Counted from the first letter of the stretch, positions 16,950-26,660 are shown. The stretch: 64,000 nt of DNA from Alphaproteobacteria bacterium (GCA_021775915.1 JAJFGW010000048.1:1-64000); one strand, 5' to 3'. Notes: generated from the sequence alone by a model not told the origin. Numbers and translations: made by a program.

Positions 16950-18008
16950 ATGAAATTCATAGGATCATTACTGGTTTTTTCTTTTGTTATTTTTGGCTTT
17001 GTGCCTTTCGGTACTGCCGATGAAACAGCCATTAACGCCACCATCGTAAAATCACGCCCCCTTGTAGAAAACCGTAAAACTCCGGTTATTCTTCATCTAG
17101 AACATGAAAGCGGCTTTCCGGTTCTGCCAGACGAGCTGGAAATTAAACACACAGAAAAAGTTCACCTTCTTATCATTGACCCGACTTTAAGTAATTATCA
17201 TCACGAGCACCCTCTGCCTATGAATGCGCCTGGGAATTACGTGTTCACCATGACGCCGCGCACAGATTGCAATTACCGTATCTGGGCTGATCTGGATAGC
17301 GTGAACAGCCCGCAGCAATTCGCGGTCACCGATATTACCGGGGCAAAGGATTGCAGTGATAAGAAAATAGACCGCGCCATAAACACGACATATGAGGGCG
17401 ATAATTATCGCTTTATTCTGGATTTTGATACTGGCGGGTTAAAAGTCGGACAAGATACAATGGCAAAATTGACCGTCAGAGACAAAAACGGTCGTTATGT
17501 TCATGAATTAGAGCCGATCATGGGAGCTTACGCACACATCGTTGGTTTTTATGATGATTACAAAACGATTGCGCACATGCACCCGCTCGGAGAAGAACCT
17601 TATGCCAATTACGACAGAGGCGGGCCGACACTTAAATTTCATCTCAACCCTATTCAAAGTGGCTACTTAAAATTATTCGCGCAAATCAAGGTTAACAACA
17701 TGGTTGTGCTTGCCCCGTTTGGCGTTGAGGTAGAGGCCAGTAACAATGTTATTGACGATAATATTGTTGACTTGCCATGGCTGGAAGAACTGGAAATAGA
17801 AAGAGAGCCTGAGCGCGAACCAGAAACTGAAAAAAGTGACGCTCGCGAAAGTAAAAAAGGAGAAGGGCTGGACACCCTGTTTCAGGAGAATGAAGACACA
17901 AGTACAGATGTCTATGAAAATTTAGAGGAAAAACTTTTAAAAGAAATACCGGAACTTGACAGAAGTGCGGACCCGGTACGGCTAGAATTTAAGGAAGACC
18001 CGTTTTGA
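16950..18008 (+). CDS. Secreted protein with two HxHP-type beta domains (YtkA-like), acidic tail
   Basis: A 352-residue exported protein with a signal peptide (hydrophobic residues 5-22, cleavage near 23). It has two similar halves. The first contains VHLLIIDPTLSNYHHEHPLP (around residues 70-90), and the second AHIVGFYDDYKTIAHMHPLG (around 195-215), so each half has an upstream His and an H-x-H-P type end. These features resemble YtkA-like and copper-associated periplasmic domains, so metal binding is possible but unproven. From about residue 275 the protein turns into a highly charged Glu/Arg/Lys tail. It overlaps aroA by 4 bp, so it is probably cotranscribed with a housekeeping operon, which is unusual. 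Confidence 0.7.
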   Translation: MKFIGSLLVFSFVIFGFVPFGTADETAINATIVKSRPLVENRKTPVILHLEHESGFPVLPDELEIKHTEKVHLLIIDPTLSNYHHEHPLPMNAPGNYVFTMTPRTDCNYRIWADLDSVNSPQQFAVTDITGAKDCSDKKIDRAINTTYEGDNYRFILDFDTGGLKVGQDTMAKLTVRDKNGRYVHELEPIMGAYAHIVGFYDDYKTIAHMHPLGEEPYANYDRGGPTLKFHLNPIQSGYLKLFAQIKVNNMVVLAPFGVEVEASNNVIDDNIVDLPWLEELEIEREPEREPETEKSDARESKKGEGLDTLFQENEDTSTDVYENLEEKLLKEIPELDRSADPVRLEFKEDPF

Positions 18009-19372
18009 AACAGCCCGTATCTCTTATCTCAGGCAAGGCAAAACCACTATCAGGAGCCGTCCGCATTCCCGGCGACAAATCCATGTCGCACCGGGCATTA
18101 ATGCTGGGCCTGCTCACAAAAGACGAAACCATTATTAGCGGCCTGCTGGAAGGCGAGGATATCTATAGCACCGCAGAAGCCATGCGACATCTGGGTGCAA
18201 AGATAAGCAGCGGTGAGAATGATGGGTTATGGCGCATTTTTGGCACGGGCCTGGGCCACATCCACGAACCAAAAACTGTGCTGGATATGGGCAATAGCGG
18301 TACATCCGTGCGGCTTTTAATGGGACTTGTTGCCGGTCATCCCGTGACGGCGACTTTTATGGGTGATGCCTCCCTTACCAAAAGACCGATGGGCCGGGTT
18401 ATAACCCCCTTAAGCGAAATGGGCGCACAATTTCTATCACGCGAAAATGGACAATTACCACTTACCGTACAGGGGCCAGAGAAAATAAAAGCCATTAAGT
18501 ATCAAATGCCTGTGGCTTCGGCACAGGTCAAATCAGCCATTCTTCTGGCCGGGCTTAACGCCGACGGTATAACAACGGTGATCGAAGAAAAGCCGACCCG
18601 CGATCACACCGAAAATATGCTGCACCATTTCGGGGTAGAGGTAAAAACTGAAAAACTAGAGAACGGTTCCTATGAAATCAGCCTTAAAGGCGGGCAACCT
18701 TTGCACGGCTGTGCCATTGATATTCCCGGCGACCCAAGCTCTGCGGCCTTTCCGGTTGTTGCCGCGCTTTTGACCGAAGGCTCTGAAATAAAACTGACCC
18801 ATATAGGGATGAATGAACGCCGCATAGGACTTTATCAAACGCTGATCGAAATGGGCGCTGACATTAAATTTGAGCATGAGCGCATTGAGGGCGGCGAAAA
18901 AGTTGCCGATATTTTCGTGCGCGGTACCGGGCCACTCAAAGGCATTGATGTTGATCCGGCACGCGTGCCCTCGATGATTGATGAATTTCCCGTTTTGGCT
19001 ATGGCCGCAGCCTGCGCGGAAGGCACAACGCGCATGACCGGACTGGCCGAGCTGCGCGTCAAGGAAAGTGACCGCCTCCGAATGATCGCAAACGGCCTGA
19101 AAGCTTGCGGCGTTAATCTTGAAGAAGGTAAAGACAGCCTGACCATCAATGGTAACGGCAAGAACCCACAGGGCGGTGCCAGAATTGAAACGGCGCTCGA
19201 CCACCGCATTGCCATGGCTTTTCTGGTTTTGGGCAGCGTGACCGATGAGCCCGTCGAAATTGACGATGCGCGGCCTATCAATACTAGCTTCCCCGGCTTT
19301 ACCAAACTCATGAATAATCTCGGCACAGACATTCAGGAGCAGGATAATATAGCGAGTCTGGTATTGCCATGA
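18005..19372 (+). CDS. aroA: 3-phosphoshikimate 1-carboxyvinyltransferase (EPSP synthase)
   Basis: Cytosolic enzyme adding enolpyruvyl to shikimate 3-phosphate in the chorismate pathway. The 455-residue protein has GDKSMSHRALMLG, LDMGNSGTSVRLL and MGDASLTKRPMGR, plus the RVKESDRL segment, all intact. The start is a TTG at 18005 inside the stop of the preceding gene (TTGA overlap), giving MKQPVSLISG, a normal AroA start; no ATG suits. Chorismate made here feeds the trp genes 5 kb downstream. aroA-cmk-rpsA-ihfB is a conserved alphaproteobacterial run. Confidence 0.96.
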   Translation: MKQPVSLISGKAKPLSGAVRIPGDKSMSHRALMLGLLTKDETIISGLLEGEDIYSTAEAMRHLGAKISSGENDGLWRIFGTGLGHIHEPKTVLDMGNSGTSVRLLMGLVAGHPVTATFMGDASLTKRPMGRVITPLSEMGAQFLSRENGQLPLTVQGPEKIKAIKYQMPVASAQVKSAILLAGLNADGITTVIEEKPTRDHTENMLHHFGVEVKTEKLENGSYEISLKGGQPLHGCAIDIPGDPSSAAFPVVAALLTEGSEIKLTHIGMNERRIGLYQTLIEMGADIKFEHERIEGGEKVADIFVRGTGPLKGIDVDPARVPSMIDEFPVLAMAAACAEGTTRMTGLAELRVKESDRLRMIANGLKACGVNLEEGKDSLTINGNGKNPQGGARIETALDHRIAMAFLVLGSVTDEPVEIDDARPINTSFPGFTKLMNNLGTDIQEQDNIASLVLP

Positions 19373-20022
19373 CCCTGCCCGTTATAGCCATTGACGGAAC
19401 GGCAGGCAGCGGCAAAGGAACGCTGGCAAAAAGCCTCGCCAAAAAACTGGGGTTTGCTTATCTGGATTCCGGGAAGCTTTACCGCTATATCGGCTTTTCC
19501 CTGTTACGCGCTGGGAAAGACCCTGAAAATGAGGCGCTGGCAATAGAAACAGCTCAAAAATTAAAAGTCAATTTAAAACCGGAAGACTTACAAGATCCTT
19601 CCTTATCCAGCGATGAAGCCGGGCTGGCCGCTTCAAAAATCGCAATCATGGCAGAGGTCAGGAAGTCTCTTCTGGACTATCAACGCCAATTTGCACAAAC
19701 CCCGCCAGAAAACGCGACCGGGGCCGTTCTTGATGGCCGCGATATTGGTACGATTGTCTGCCCAAATGCCGATATTAAACTCTATATTGATGCTGATATA
19801 GAGATCAGGGCCGAAAGACGCCATAAAGAGTTGCAATCCAACGACATTTCAGTTACATATGACGCCGTTTTAGCGGATATGCGGGAACGGGATCAGCGGG
19901 ACGCCAGCCGTAAAGTGGCGCCTATGAAACCTGCTATTGATGCCATTATGTTTGATACAAGCAAAATGAGCATCGACGAAGTTCTCGAGACAGCCCTCTC
20001 TGTGATCAGGAAAACCCTGTAG
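19369..20022 (+). CDS. cmk: Cytidylate kinase
   Basis: Phosphorylates CMP and dCMP. The 217-residue protein begins with the P-loop GTAGSGKGTLAKSLA, has the YLDSGKLYR segment and the LDGRDIGTIVCPNADIK region. Its ATG overlaps the aroA stop by 4 bp, so it is coupled to aroA. Length is normal for the long cmk form. Confidence 0.96.
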   Translation: MTLPVIAIDGTAGSGKGTLAKSLAKKLGFAYLDSGKLYRYIGFSLLRAGKDPENEALAIETAQKLKVNLKPEDLQDPSLSSDEAGLAASKIAIMAEVRKSLLDYQRQFAQTPPENATGAVLDGRDIGTIVCPNADIKLYIDADIEIRAERRHKELQSNDISVTYDAVLADMRERDQRDASRKVAPMKPAIDAIMFDTSKMSIDEVLETALSVIRKTL

Positions 20023-20044
20023 AGAGAAAAGCTTTCTATCCATA

Positions 20045-20073
20045 TTGGCTAAAACATTAAAGACACGGATTAT
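20045..20073 (+). promoter_or_regulatory. Candidate sigma-70 promoter for rpsA
   Basis: TTGGCT (20045-20050), 17-bp spacer, GATTAT (20068-20073). It gives a leader of about 50 nt. An AGACAC/GTGTCT inverted repeat (20061-20066 and 20096-20101) surrounds the start region and could form a leader hairpin. Confidence 0.45.
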
Positions 20074-20129
20074 GCCCATAGATGGTGTAGATTTTGTGTC
20101 TATTTTGACTACTGAAAAGGAAGATCATT

Positions 20130-21983
20130 ATGGCACATATAGCCGCAAATCTAGAAGACGGAGAACATTCAAAGGAGTTTGCTACACTTCTCACTGAATC
20201 AATGCCGCAATCAAAAAGTTTTGAAGGAAATGTTATGAAGGGCAACATTGTCGGTATTACCGATGATTTTGCTATCATTGACGTCGGGCTAAAATCAGAA
20301 GGCCGCGTTTCGCTTCGTGAATTCAGCGTCCCCGGAGAAGATCCGGAACTCAAAGTTGGAGACAAAGTTGAGGTTTTTGTTGAGCGCATGGAGAACCGGA
20401 ATGGGGAAACTGTTCTAAGCCGTGAGAAAGCCCGCCGCGAAGAGGTCTGGGCTGATCTCGAAAAACAATATGAGAAAGGTGAACGCATCACCGGTATTAT
20501 CTTTGGTCGCGTTAAGGGCGGCTTTACTGTTGATCTCGGCGGCGCGGTTGCGTTTTTGCCCGGCTCACAGGTAGATATTCGTCCGGTACGCGATGTATCT
20601 CCTCTTATGGGTACGCCGCAGCCATTCCATATTTTAAAAATGGATCGCAGCCGGGGCAATATCGTTGTTTCCCGCCGTGCTGTTCTGGAAGAGTCTCGCG
20701 ACGAGATCCGGTCAGAAATCATGGAAAACCTCAAGGAGGGACAAGTCCTGCAGGGTGTTGTCAAAAACATCACTGATTACGGTGCCTTTGTTGACCTTGG
20801 CGGCGTGGACGGGCTATTGCACGTTACGGATATTTCCTGGAAACGGGTCAACCATCCTTCTGAAGCACTACAAGTTGGTCAGAGCATTGACGTACAGGTG
20901 ATCCGTTTTAACGAGGAAAACCAGCGTATTTCTCTGGGCATGAAGCAGCTTGAAAATGATCCATGGGAAGGCGTTGCCGGCAAGTATAAAGTGGGCGACA
21001 AACATACTGGCGTGGTCAACAATATTGCCGATTACGGTGCTTTTGTTGAGCTTGAGCCCGGTATCGAAGGCCTTGTTCATGTGTCCGAAATTTCATGGAC
21101 CAAGAAAAACATCCATCCGGGTAAAATCGTTTCTACATCTCAGGAAATAGAAGTGATGGTTCTGGAGGTCAATGAGGAAAAACGTCGTATTTCCCTGGGC
21201 GTTAAACAGTGCCAGGAAAATCCGTGGGCCAAATTTGCCGACAGCCACAAACCCGATCAGGAAATCGAAGGCGAAATCCGCAATATCACCGAATTTGGTA
21301 TGTTTGTCGGGCTAGACGAGGAAATTGACGGCATGGTTCATCTATCCGATGTTTCATGGGAAGACCAGAGCGAAGACGCTTTAAAAGCCTTTAACAAAGG
21401 CGATATGGTCAAAGTCAAAATCCTTGAAATTGAGCCAGAGAAAGAGCGTGTTGCTCTGGGTATCAAGCAACTGACCAAAGACCCCATGGCAAGCGCCATG
21501 GACGGCATCAAAAAGGGCAGTATTGTTACTGGTACTATCTCCAAAGTTCTCGACAAAACTATTGAAGTCGAGATCAAGGAAGGTCTGACGGGAACAATCA
21601 AAAAAGCTGATCTGTCGCGTGAGCGTTCTGAGCAGCGTACTGACCGCTTCGCCATAGGCGAAAAAGTTGATGCCAAGGTTGTTTCTGCCGATAAAAAAGG
21701 CCGCAATCTTACTCTGTCTATCAAGGCACGTGAGATTGACGAAGACAAACAAGCTCTGGATACCTTCGGTTCAACTGAAAGCGGTGCCTCTCTTGGTGAC
21801 ATTCTTGGTGCAGCCCTGAACAAAGAAAAGGGCGACGAAGAAGAAGCTAAAGCTGAAGAGAAGCCAAAGAAAAAAGCGACCGCTAAGAAGAAAGCTTCTG
21901 CCAAGGAAGATAAGCCCGAAGCAAAAAAAGTGACAAAATCCAAGGCAAAAAAAGATAAAGCTGAAGACAAAAGCGAAGACTAA
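20130..21983 (+). CDS. rpsA: 30S ribosomal protein S1
   Basis: Ribosomal protein S1, which binds mRNA on the 30S subunit. Six S1 (OB-fold) repeats can be followed, four of them with the clear (D/E)YGAFV or FGMFV and (G)LxHVS(E/D)(I)SW cores. At 617 residues it is longer than usual (about 560-570), because it ends in a tail of some 60 residues rich in Lys, Ala and Glu. It is preceded by a GAAAAGGAAG ribosome site, has its own likely promoter, and is followed by a terminator. Confidence 0.98.
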   Translation: MAHIAANLEDGEHSKEFATLLTESMPQSKSFEGNVMKGNIVGITDDFAIIDVGLKSEGRVSLREFSVPGEDPELKVGDKVEVFVERMENRNGETVLSREKARREEVWADLEKQYEKGERITGIIFGRVKGGFTVDLGGAVAFLPGSQVDIRPVRDVSPLMGTPQPFHILKMDRSRGNIVVSRRAVLEESRDEIRSEIMENLKEGQVLQGVVKNITDYGAFVDLGGVDGLLHVTDISWKRVNHPSEALQVGQSIDVQVIRFNEENQRISLGMKQLENDPWEGVAGKYKVGDKHTGVVNNIADYGAFVELEPGIEGLVHVSEISWTKKNIHPGKIVSTSQEIEVMVLEVNEEKRRISLGVKQCQENPWAKFADSHKPDQEIEGEIRNITEFGMFVGLDEEIDGMVHLSDVSWEDQSEDALKAFNKGDMVKVKILEIEPEKERVALGIKQLTKDPMASAMDGIKKGSIVTGTISKVLDKTIEVEIKEGLTGTIKKADLSRERSEQRTDRFAIGEKVDAKVVSADKKGRNLTLSIKAREIDEDKQALDTFGSTESGASLGDILGAALNKEKGDEEEAKAEEKPKKKATAKKKASAKEDKPEAKKVTKSKAKKDKAEDKSED

Positions 21984-22004
21984 CCGCTAACTTAAATAGA
22001 GATC

Positions 22005-22041
22005 AAAAACCGGGTGCGCCAGCAAGTACCCGGTTTTTTTA
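22005..22041 (+). terminator. Rho-independent terminator after rpsA
   Basis: ACCGGGT and ACCCGGT form a 7-bp GC-rich stem around a 12-nt loop, directly followed by seven T. Confidence 0.92.
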
Positions 22042-22171
22042 TGGCCATTTCAAAAAACCCTTTCCATTCAATGACTTTTGCTTGACGAACGGTGTCTTAA
22101 TGAGGCATTCTGGAGATATAAGCATTATTTAAATATCTGTTATTAAAAAGCCTTTTTGAAGGGGGCAGAAC

Positions 22172-22555
22172 ATGACTAAATCCGAGCTTATTCAATATCT
22201 GGCAGAGCAGAACTCGCATTTATATATGCGCGATGTCGAGAAAATCGTTGATACGGTTTTTGACGAAATCACAAAAGCTCTCGTCAATGGCGACCGGGTT
22301 GAATTACGCGGATTTGGCGCCTTCTCCGTCAAAGAACGCGACGCCCGCATGGGCCGCAACCCGCGTACAGGTGAAAGCGTTTTGGTTGAAGCAAAGCGTC
22401 TACCCTTCTTTAAAACAGGTAAAGCCCTGCGCGAACGCCTTAACGATGAGAGCGGCAGCGACCTTCCTTCCGAAGACTCTATCGAAGAAGAAATCACCCC
22501 GACAGGTAATTTCGGCAGCGGTGACGGTGGCAATAGCGGCGGCAGCCACTACTAA
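22172..22555 (+). CDS. ihfB: Integration host factor beta subunit with long tail
   Basis: DNA-bending HU/IHF-family protein. Residues 1-94 match IHF-beta ([14 protein letters not shown], the DNA-binding [23 protein letters not shown] and the [12 protein letters not shown] end). The family is usually about 95-100 residues; here a 30-residue acidic, Gly/Ser-rich tail follows ([23 protein letters not shown]). It is not an assembly artefact in an obvious way, since the reading frame closes cleanly. It sits behind rpsA with a terminator between, and its own terminator follows. Confidence 0.95.
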   Translation: MTKSELIQYLAEQNSHLYMRDVEKIVDTVFDEITKALVNGDRVELRGFGAFSVKERDARMGRNPRTGESVLVEAKRLPFFKTGKALRERLNDESGSDLPSEDSIEEEITPTGNFGSGDGGNSGGSHY

Positions 22556-22587
22556 TAAGTTTTAAGCTGGAATTCTATCTATTTACG

Positions 22588-22622
22588 AGCAGGGTCGCGA
22601 TAAGCTATCCTGCTTTTTCTTG
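22588..22622 (+). terminator. Terminator after ihfB
   Basis: AGCAGG and CCTGCT pair around a 15-nt loop, followed by TTTTTCTT. The 6-bp stem makes it moderate in strength. Confidence 0.7.
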
Positions 22623-22652
22623 TGAGTTTTATTATAAAAAGAGCCCTCATTT

Positions 22653-23387
22653 ATGACAGATGAAAAATTCCCAACCATTTTCTGCGCCATTGACACAATA
22701 GACCTTGACCATGCCATGGGGCTCGCCGCCGCCATGCAGCGTGCAGAATGCGGAATCAAACTAGGATTGGAGTTTTTTAACGCGCACGGCCCTGAAGGCG
22801 TACGCCAGATTAAAGATTTTTATGAGGACCTGCCGTTATTTCTAGATCTGAAATATCACGATATTCCCAACACAGTCGCCGGCGCCATGCGCGCCATTGC
22901 ACCGCTAGGCGCGCATTACGTGAATTTACACGCCTCTGGCGGCCTGGCCATGATGCGCGCAGCAAAAGAAGCCCTTACCAATGAGACAGAAAAGATAGGC
23001 ATCAACACACCCAAAATTCTAGGCGTTACAATCCTGACGAGCCTTGATGATGAGGTGCTGAATCAAGTGGGCTTTAAACCCGGAACCACAGAGCGTGTAG
23101 AAACCCTTGCAAAATTAACTCTTGAAGCAGGCCTTGACGGTGTTGTCTGTTCAGCGCGAGAAATAGAGCTTGTACGAGAGCGCTGCGGGGATGATTTCAC
23201 CCTGATGGTGCCGGGCATCCGCCCTGAGGGAAGCGAAACAGGGGATCAAAAGAGGGTCATGACCCCAGAGTGTGCTCTGCAAAAAGGGGCCTCTCATCTG
23301 GTTATTGGCCGTCCTATAACGCAGGCCGACGACCCAGCCAGTGCGGCCAGAAACATTTTAGCGTCCCTGAATAAAATTGCCGCATGA
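22653..23387 (+). CDS. pyrF: Orotidine 5'-phosphate decarboxylase
   Basis: Last step to UMP. The 244-residue protein has the catalytic DLKYHDIPNTV motif and the usual G(I)RPEG phosphate-binding loop near the end. Its stop overlaps the trpF ATG by 4 bp, so a pyrimidine gene and the tryptophan genes are in one transcription unit. Confidence 0.95.
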   Translation: MTDEKFPTIFCAIDTIDLDHAMGLAAAMQRAECGIKLGLEFFNAHGPEGVRQIKDFYEDLPLFLDLKYHDIPNTVAGAMRAIAPLGAHYVNLHASGGLAMMRAAKEALTNETEKIGINTPKILGVTILTSLDDEVLNQVGFKPGTTERVETLAKLTLEAGLDGVVCSAREIELVRERCGDDFTLMVPGIRPEGSETGDQKRVMTPECALQKGASHLVIGRPITQADDPASAARNILASLNKIAA

Positions 23388-24031
23388 CCCCGAACCCTGC
23401 AACAGATGTTAAAATATGCGGCATAACAACAGAAGATGCGCTGACATCTGCTATGATCAGCGGCGCAAAATTCATTGGCTTTGTTTTTTACCCCGGCTCA
23501 CCGCGTTATATAGAGGCAGAGCAAGCCAAAATTCTGAGCAATAAAACGCCAACAACGATAATGAATGTCGGCCTGTTTGTTGACCCCAAACCGACCGATA
23601 TAGAAAAGGTGCTTACTACAGCTAATCTTAATATGATCCAGCTTCACGGCAACGAAACATCACAACAAATACAGACAATAAAAAACACATTTGGATTACC
23701 GGTTATAAAAGCTATCCGCATTGCAGAGCGCACTGACCTTGAACAAATAGAAGCTTACGAAAAAGTAAGTGACTGGCTGCTCTTTGATACAAAGTCTCCG
23801 CAAGCGCAAGGGGGCACAGGAGAGAGCTTTGACTGGTCATTATTAAAGGACTTACAGCTTACCAAACCATGGATGCTGGCAGGCGGGCTTAATAGTAACA
23901 ATATAAGGCAGGCGCTCTCCGTTCTAAAGCCTCACGCGGTTGATGTTTCCAGCGGAATAGAAGACAAGCCAGGCTTTAAAAATCCAAACAAAATAAAAGA
24001 ATTTATAAACATTGTTAAAAACTACAAATAA
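23384..24031 (+). CDS. trpF: Phosphoribosylanthranilate isomerase
   Basis: Third step of tryptophan synthesis. The 215-residue TIM barrel begins VKICGITTEDAL and has the LHGNET, KAIRI and LFDTKS segments; LAGGLNSNNI and VDVSSGIE close it. It is coupled to pyrF by an ATGA overlap, and is followed 55 bp later by trpB. Confidence 0.96.
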   Translation: MTPNPATDVKICGITTEDALTSAMISGAKFIGFVFYPGSPRYIEAEQAKILSNKTPTTIMNVGLFVDPKPTDIEKVLTTANLNMIQLHGNETSQQIQTIKNTFGLPVIKAIRIAERTDLEQIEAYEKVSDWLLFDTKSPQAQGGTGESFDWSLLKDLQLTKPWMLAGGLNSNNIRQALSVLKPHAVDVSSGIEDKPGFKNPNKIKEFINIVKNYK

Positions 24032-24086
24032 ACACGGATTAAGGATTTTGTGTTCATTTGTACTGATCTATGGTTAAAAGAGAGCC

Positions 24087-25313
24087 ATGACTGAGCAAGC
24101 GCACAAAATTAAAAACTCCTACCGTCTGGGCCCGAACGAACAAGGTCATTTTGGCATCTATGGAGGACGGTATGTCTCCGAAACCCTTATGCCGCTTATT
24201 CTTGAGCTGGAAAAAGCCTATAATGACATGAAAGACAATCCGTCTTTCTGGAGCGAATTTTATACGCTGGCAAGAGACTATATAGGGCGTCCGTCTCCGC
24301 TTTATTTTGCGCAGGCCATGACAAAACACTGCAATGGCGCCAAAATATACTTCAAGCGCGATGAGCTAAACCATACCGGCGCGCACAAAATCAACAACTG
24401 CCTCGGCCAGATCTTACTGGCAAAGCGTATGGGGAAAACCCGCATCATTGCCGAAACCGGCGCAGGTCAGCACGGCGTAGCAACCGCAACGGTTTGCGCC
24501 TTATTTGACATACCTTGCACCATTTTTATGGGGCAAACCGATATAGAGCGCCAAAAACCCAATGTCTTCCGCATGAAGCTTTTAGGCGCAGAAATCCGTG
24601 CCGTGACCGCCGGAGCCGGAACGCTTAAAGACGCGATGAATGAAGCACTGCGCGACTGGGTCTCCCATGTCGATGATACATTTTATATTATCGGCACCGC
24701 CGCCGGACCGCACCCCTACCCGGCCATGGTACGCGAGTTTCAATCCGTGATTGGCAATGAAGTACGCGAACAAATGACAGAGCGTGAAGGAAAATTGCCT
24801 GATACGCTGGTGGCCTGTATTGGCGGCGGATCGAACGCAATCGGCCTGTTTCACCCGTTTCTTGATGACCCAGATACAGCCATGATCGGCGTAGAGGCCG
24901 CCGGGCACGGACTTGATAGCGGGCAGCACGCCGCGTCTATAGCAGGGGGAAGCCCGGGTGTTCTGCACGGCAACCGCACTTATTTACTGCAAGATGACGA
25001 TGGGCAAATCACCGAAGCACACTCAATTTCCGCCGGGCTGGATTATCCCGGTATCGGCCCGGAACATAGCTGGCTCAAAGATCAGGGGCGCGTGGACTAT
25101 GCCTCAATAACCGACGATGAAGCTTTGGACGCGTTCCAGATCTGCTCCAAGGTTGAGGGTATTATTCCAGCCTTAGAGCCTGCCCACGCGCTGGCGCATG
25201 TTTTAAAGATCGCGCCCGACCTGCCAAAGGATCATCTGCTGGTCATGAATATGTGCGGTCGCGGCGATAAAGACATTTTCACCGTGGCAGAAAAGCTCGG
25301 GATAGAGTTATGA
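24087..25313 (+). CDS. trpB: Tryptophan synthase beta subunit
   Basis: Condenses indole with serine using PLP. The 408-residue protein has the PLP-lysine motif HTGAHKINN, then [13 protein letters not shown] and GGGSNAIG. Typical TrpB1 length. It may have a weak promoter of its own: the 55-bp leader has AACAC/GTGTT (24031-24054), which resembles the leader of rpsA. Confidence 0.97.
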   Translation: MTEQAHKIKNSYRLGPNEQGHFGIYGGRYVSETLMPLILELEKAYNDMKDNPSFWSEFYTLARDYIGRPSPLYFAQAMTKHCNGAKIYFKRDELNHTGAHKINNCLGQILLAKRMGKTRIIAETGAGQHGVATATVCALFDIPCTIFMGQTDIERQKPNVFRMKLLGAEIRAVTAGAGTLKDAMNEALRDWVSHVDDTFYIIGTAAGPHPYPAMVREFQSVIGNEVREQMTEREGKLPDTLVACIGGGSNAIGLFHPFLDDPDTAMIGVEAAGHGLDSGQHAASIAGGSPGVLHGNRTYLLQDDDGQITEAHSISAGLDYPGIGPEHSWLKDQGRVDYASITDDEALDAFQICSKVEGIIPALEPAHALAHVLKIAPDLPKDHLLVMNMCGRGDKDIFTVAEKLGIEL

Positions 25314-25831
25314 AACGCGTCTGTATTATTGGCTGCCCCGGCGCAGGTAAATCAAGGCTTTCTCGTGATCTGGGACAGAAGCTTGACCTACCTGTTTACC
25401 ATCTTGATAAACTCTTCTGGAAACCCGGATGGGTGGAGGAAAGCAAAGACGTCTTTGATAAAAAACACCGGGAAATCATAGAAAAGGATTTCTGGATTAT
25501 AGACGGCATGTATCGCCGCACCTTTCAATTACGAGCAGAAAGCGCCGACACTATAGTTTTTCTTGATTATTCCCGTCTGCGCTGCCTTATGCAGACCATA
25601 AAGCGGATATGCGAATCTTTTGGTCGCGTTCGGGTTGATCTGGCCGAAGACTGCCCGGAAAAATTTGATGTGCCTTTTTTGATTTATATCTGGCGCTTTC
25701 CTTCTGATAACAGACTACAAGTGCTTGATACTCTTGCCACGTGCGAAGAAAAACAAAATACATTAGTATTTAAAACACCAAATGAAACTAGAAAATGGTT
25801 CAGAGCAATTCAGGCAAAACATGACAAATAG
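25310..25831 (+). CDS. Small P-loop kinase-like protein (topology modulation/FlaR type) inside trpBA
   Basis: A 173-residue P-loop NTPase. The Walker [14 protein letters not shown] is at residues 6-18, and a [11 protein letters not shown] motif follows; the IDGMYRRTF segment is where the Walker B/lid lies in the adenylate kinase-like topology modulation family. Substrate and function are unknown. It overlaps trpB by 4 bp (ATGA) and trpA by 11 bp, so it is a full member of the operon, splitting a normally adjacent trpB-trpA pair. Confidence 0.75.
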   Translation: MKRVCIIGCPGAGKSRLSRDLGQKLDLPVYHLDKLFWKPGWVEESKDVFDKKHREIIEKDFWIIDGMYRRTFQLRAESADTIVFLDYSRLRCLMQTIKRICESFGRVRVDLAEDCPEKFDVPFLIYIWRFPSDNRLQVLDTLATCEEKQNTLVFKTPNETRKWFRAIQAKHDK

Positions 25832-26618
25832 AATCGCACAAAGGTTCGCTGACTTAAAAGCGCAGAACCGTACCGGGCTGATCACCTTTATTACAGCAGG
25901 TGATCCGGACAGGGAAACCAGTCAGGGCATATTAAATGACCTACCTAAAAACGGTGCTGACCTCATTGAGTTGGGCATGGCTTTTTCCGATCCTATGGCT
26001 GACGGACTCGCTATACAATTAGCGTCACAAAGAGCATTAAAATCTGGCGCGGCCATGAAGCAGACATTAGAGATGGTTAAATCATTCCGTGCCAATGACA
26101 CAAAAACGCCTCTAGTCCTGATGGGCTATTACAACCCAATACACGCTTACGGTACGACCCGTTTCGCGATAGACGCTGCGCAGGCCGGGGTTGACGGGCT
26201 TATTATCGTTGACCTGCCTCCTGAAGAGGATCAGGAGCTCAGTGACCCGGCACATGATGCCGGTCTTGACATCATAAGGCTCATCACCCCGACAACGAAC
26301 GCAGAGCGTCTCACCAAGGTTCTGGATGGTGCAAGTGGGTTCTTGTACTATGTCGCCATTACCGGTGTCACCGGAACGGCCAGCGCAAATGCGGGTCAGC
26401 TCCGTCCGCGTCTGGATCGCATCCGCAAGCAGACAAATTTACCAATCGCCATAGGATTTGGCATAAAGTCGCCGCAAGGTGCAGCAACCCTGAGCAAGGT
26501 CAGTGACGCCGTTGTGGTGGGCTCGTCTATCGTTAATACAATAGGGGATATTCAAAACGGGTCAAAAACAACGCAAGACGTTGCAATACAAGTGCGTGAT
26601 TTGGCCGCGGCACTTTAA
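25821..26618 (+). CDS. trpA: Tryptophan synthase alpha subunit
   Basis: Cleaves indole-3-glycerol phosphate to indole. I take the ATG at 25821, giving [13 protein letters not shown] and 265 residues, the normal TrpA start; the longer ORF from 25782 has no ribosome site. Catalytic Glu in LIELGMAFSDPMADG and the phosphate loop GFGIKSPQ are present; the usual GxPFSDP Pro is Ala here. It overlaps the small P-loop gene by 11 bp, and precedes the accD promoter. Confidence 0.95.
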   Translation: MTNRIAQRFADLKAQNRTGLITFITAGDPDRETSQGILNDLPKNGADLIELGMAFSDPMADGLAIQLASQRALKSGAAMKQTLEMVKSFRANDTKTPLVLMGYYNPIHAYGTTRFAIDAAQAGVDGLIIVDLPPEEDQELSDPAHDAGLDIIRLITPTTNAERLTKVLDGASGFLYYVAITGVTGTASANAGQLRPRLDRIRKQTNLPIAIGFGIKSPQGAATLSKVSDAVVVGSSIVNTIGDIQNGSKTTQDVAIQVRDLAAAL

Positions 26619-26630
26619 GGCATCATCAAC

Positions 26631-26660
26631 TTGACAGTAACCCCCCTTATACGAGATAAA
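26631..26660 (+). promoter_or_regulatory. Likely accD promoter
   Basis: TTGACA (26631-26636) with an 18-bp spacer and GATAAA (26655-26660). It lies just after the trpA stop and gives a leader of about 45 nt before accD. Confidence 0.6.

Noticed and set aside
20057-20773. 238-codon ORF opposite rpsA
   Set aside because: Ser/Arg-rich shadow of a conserved gene on the other strand.
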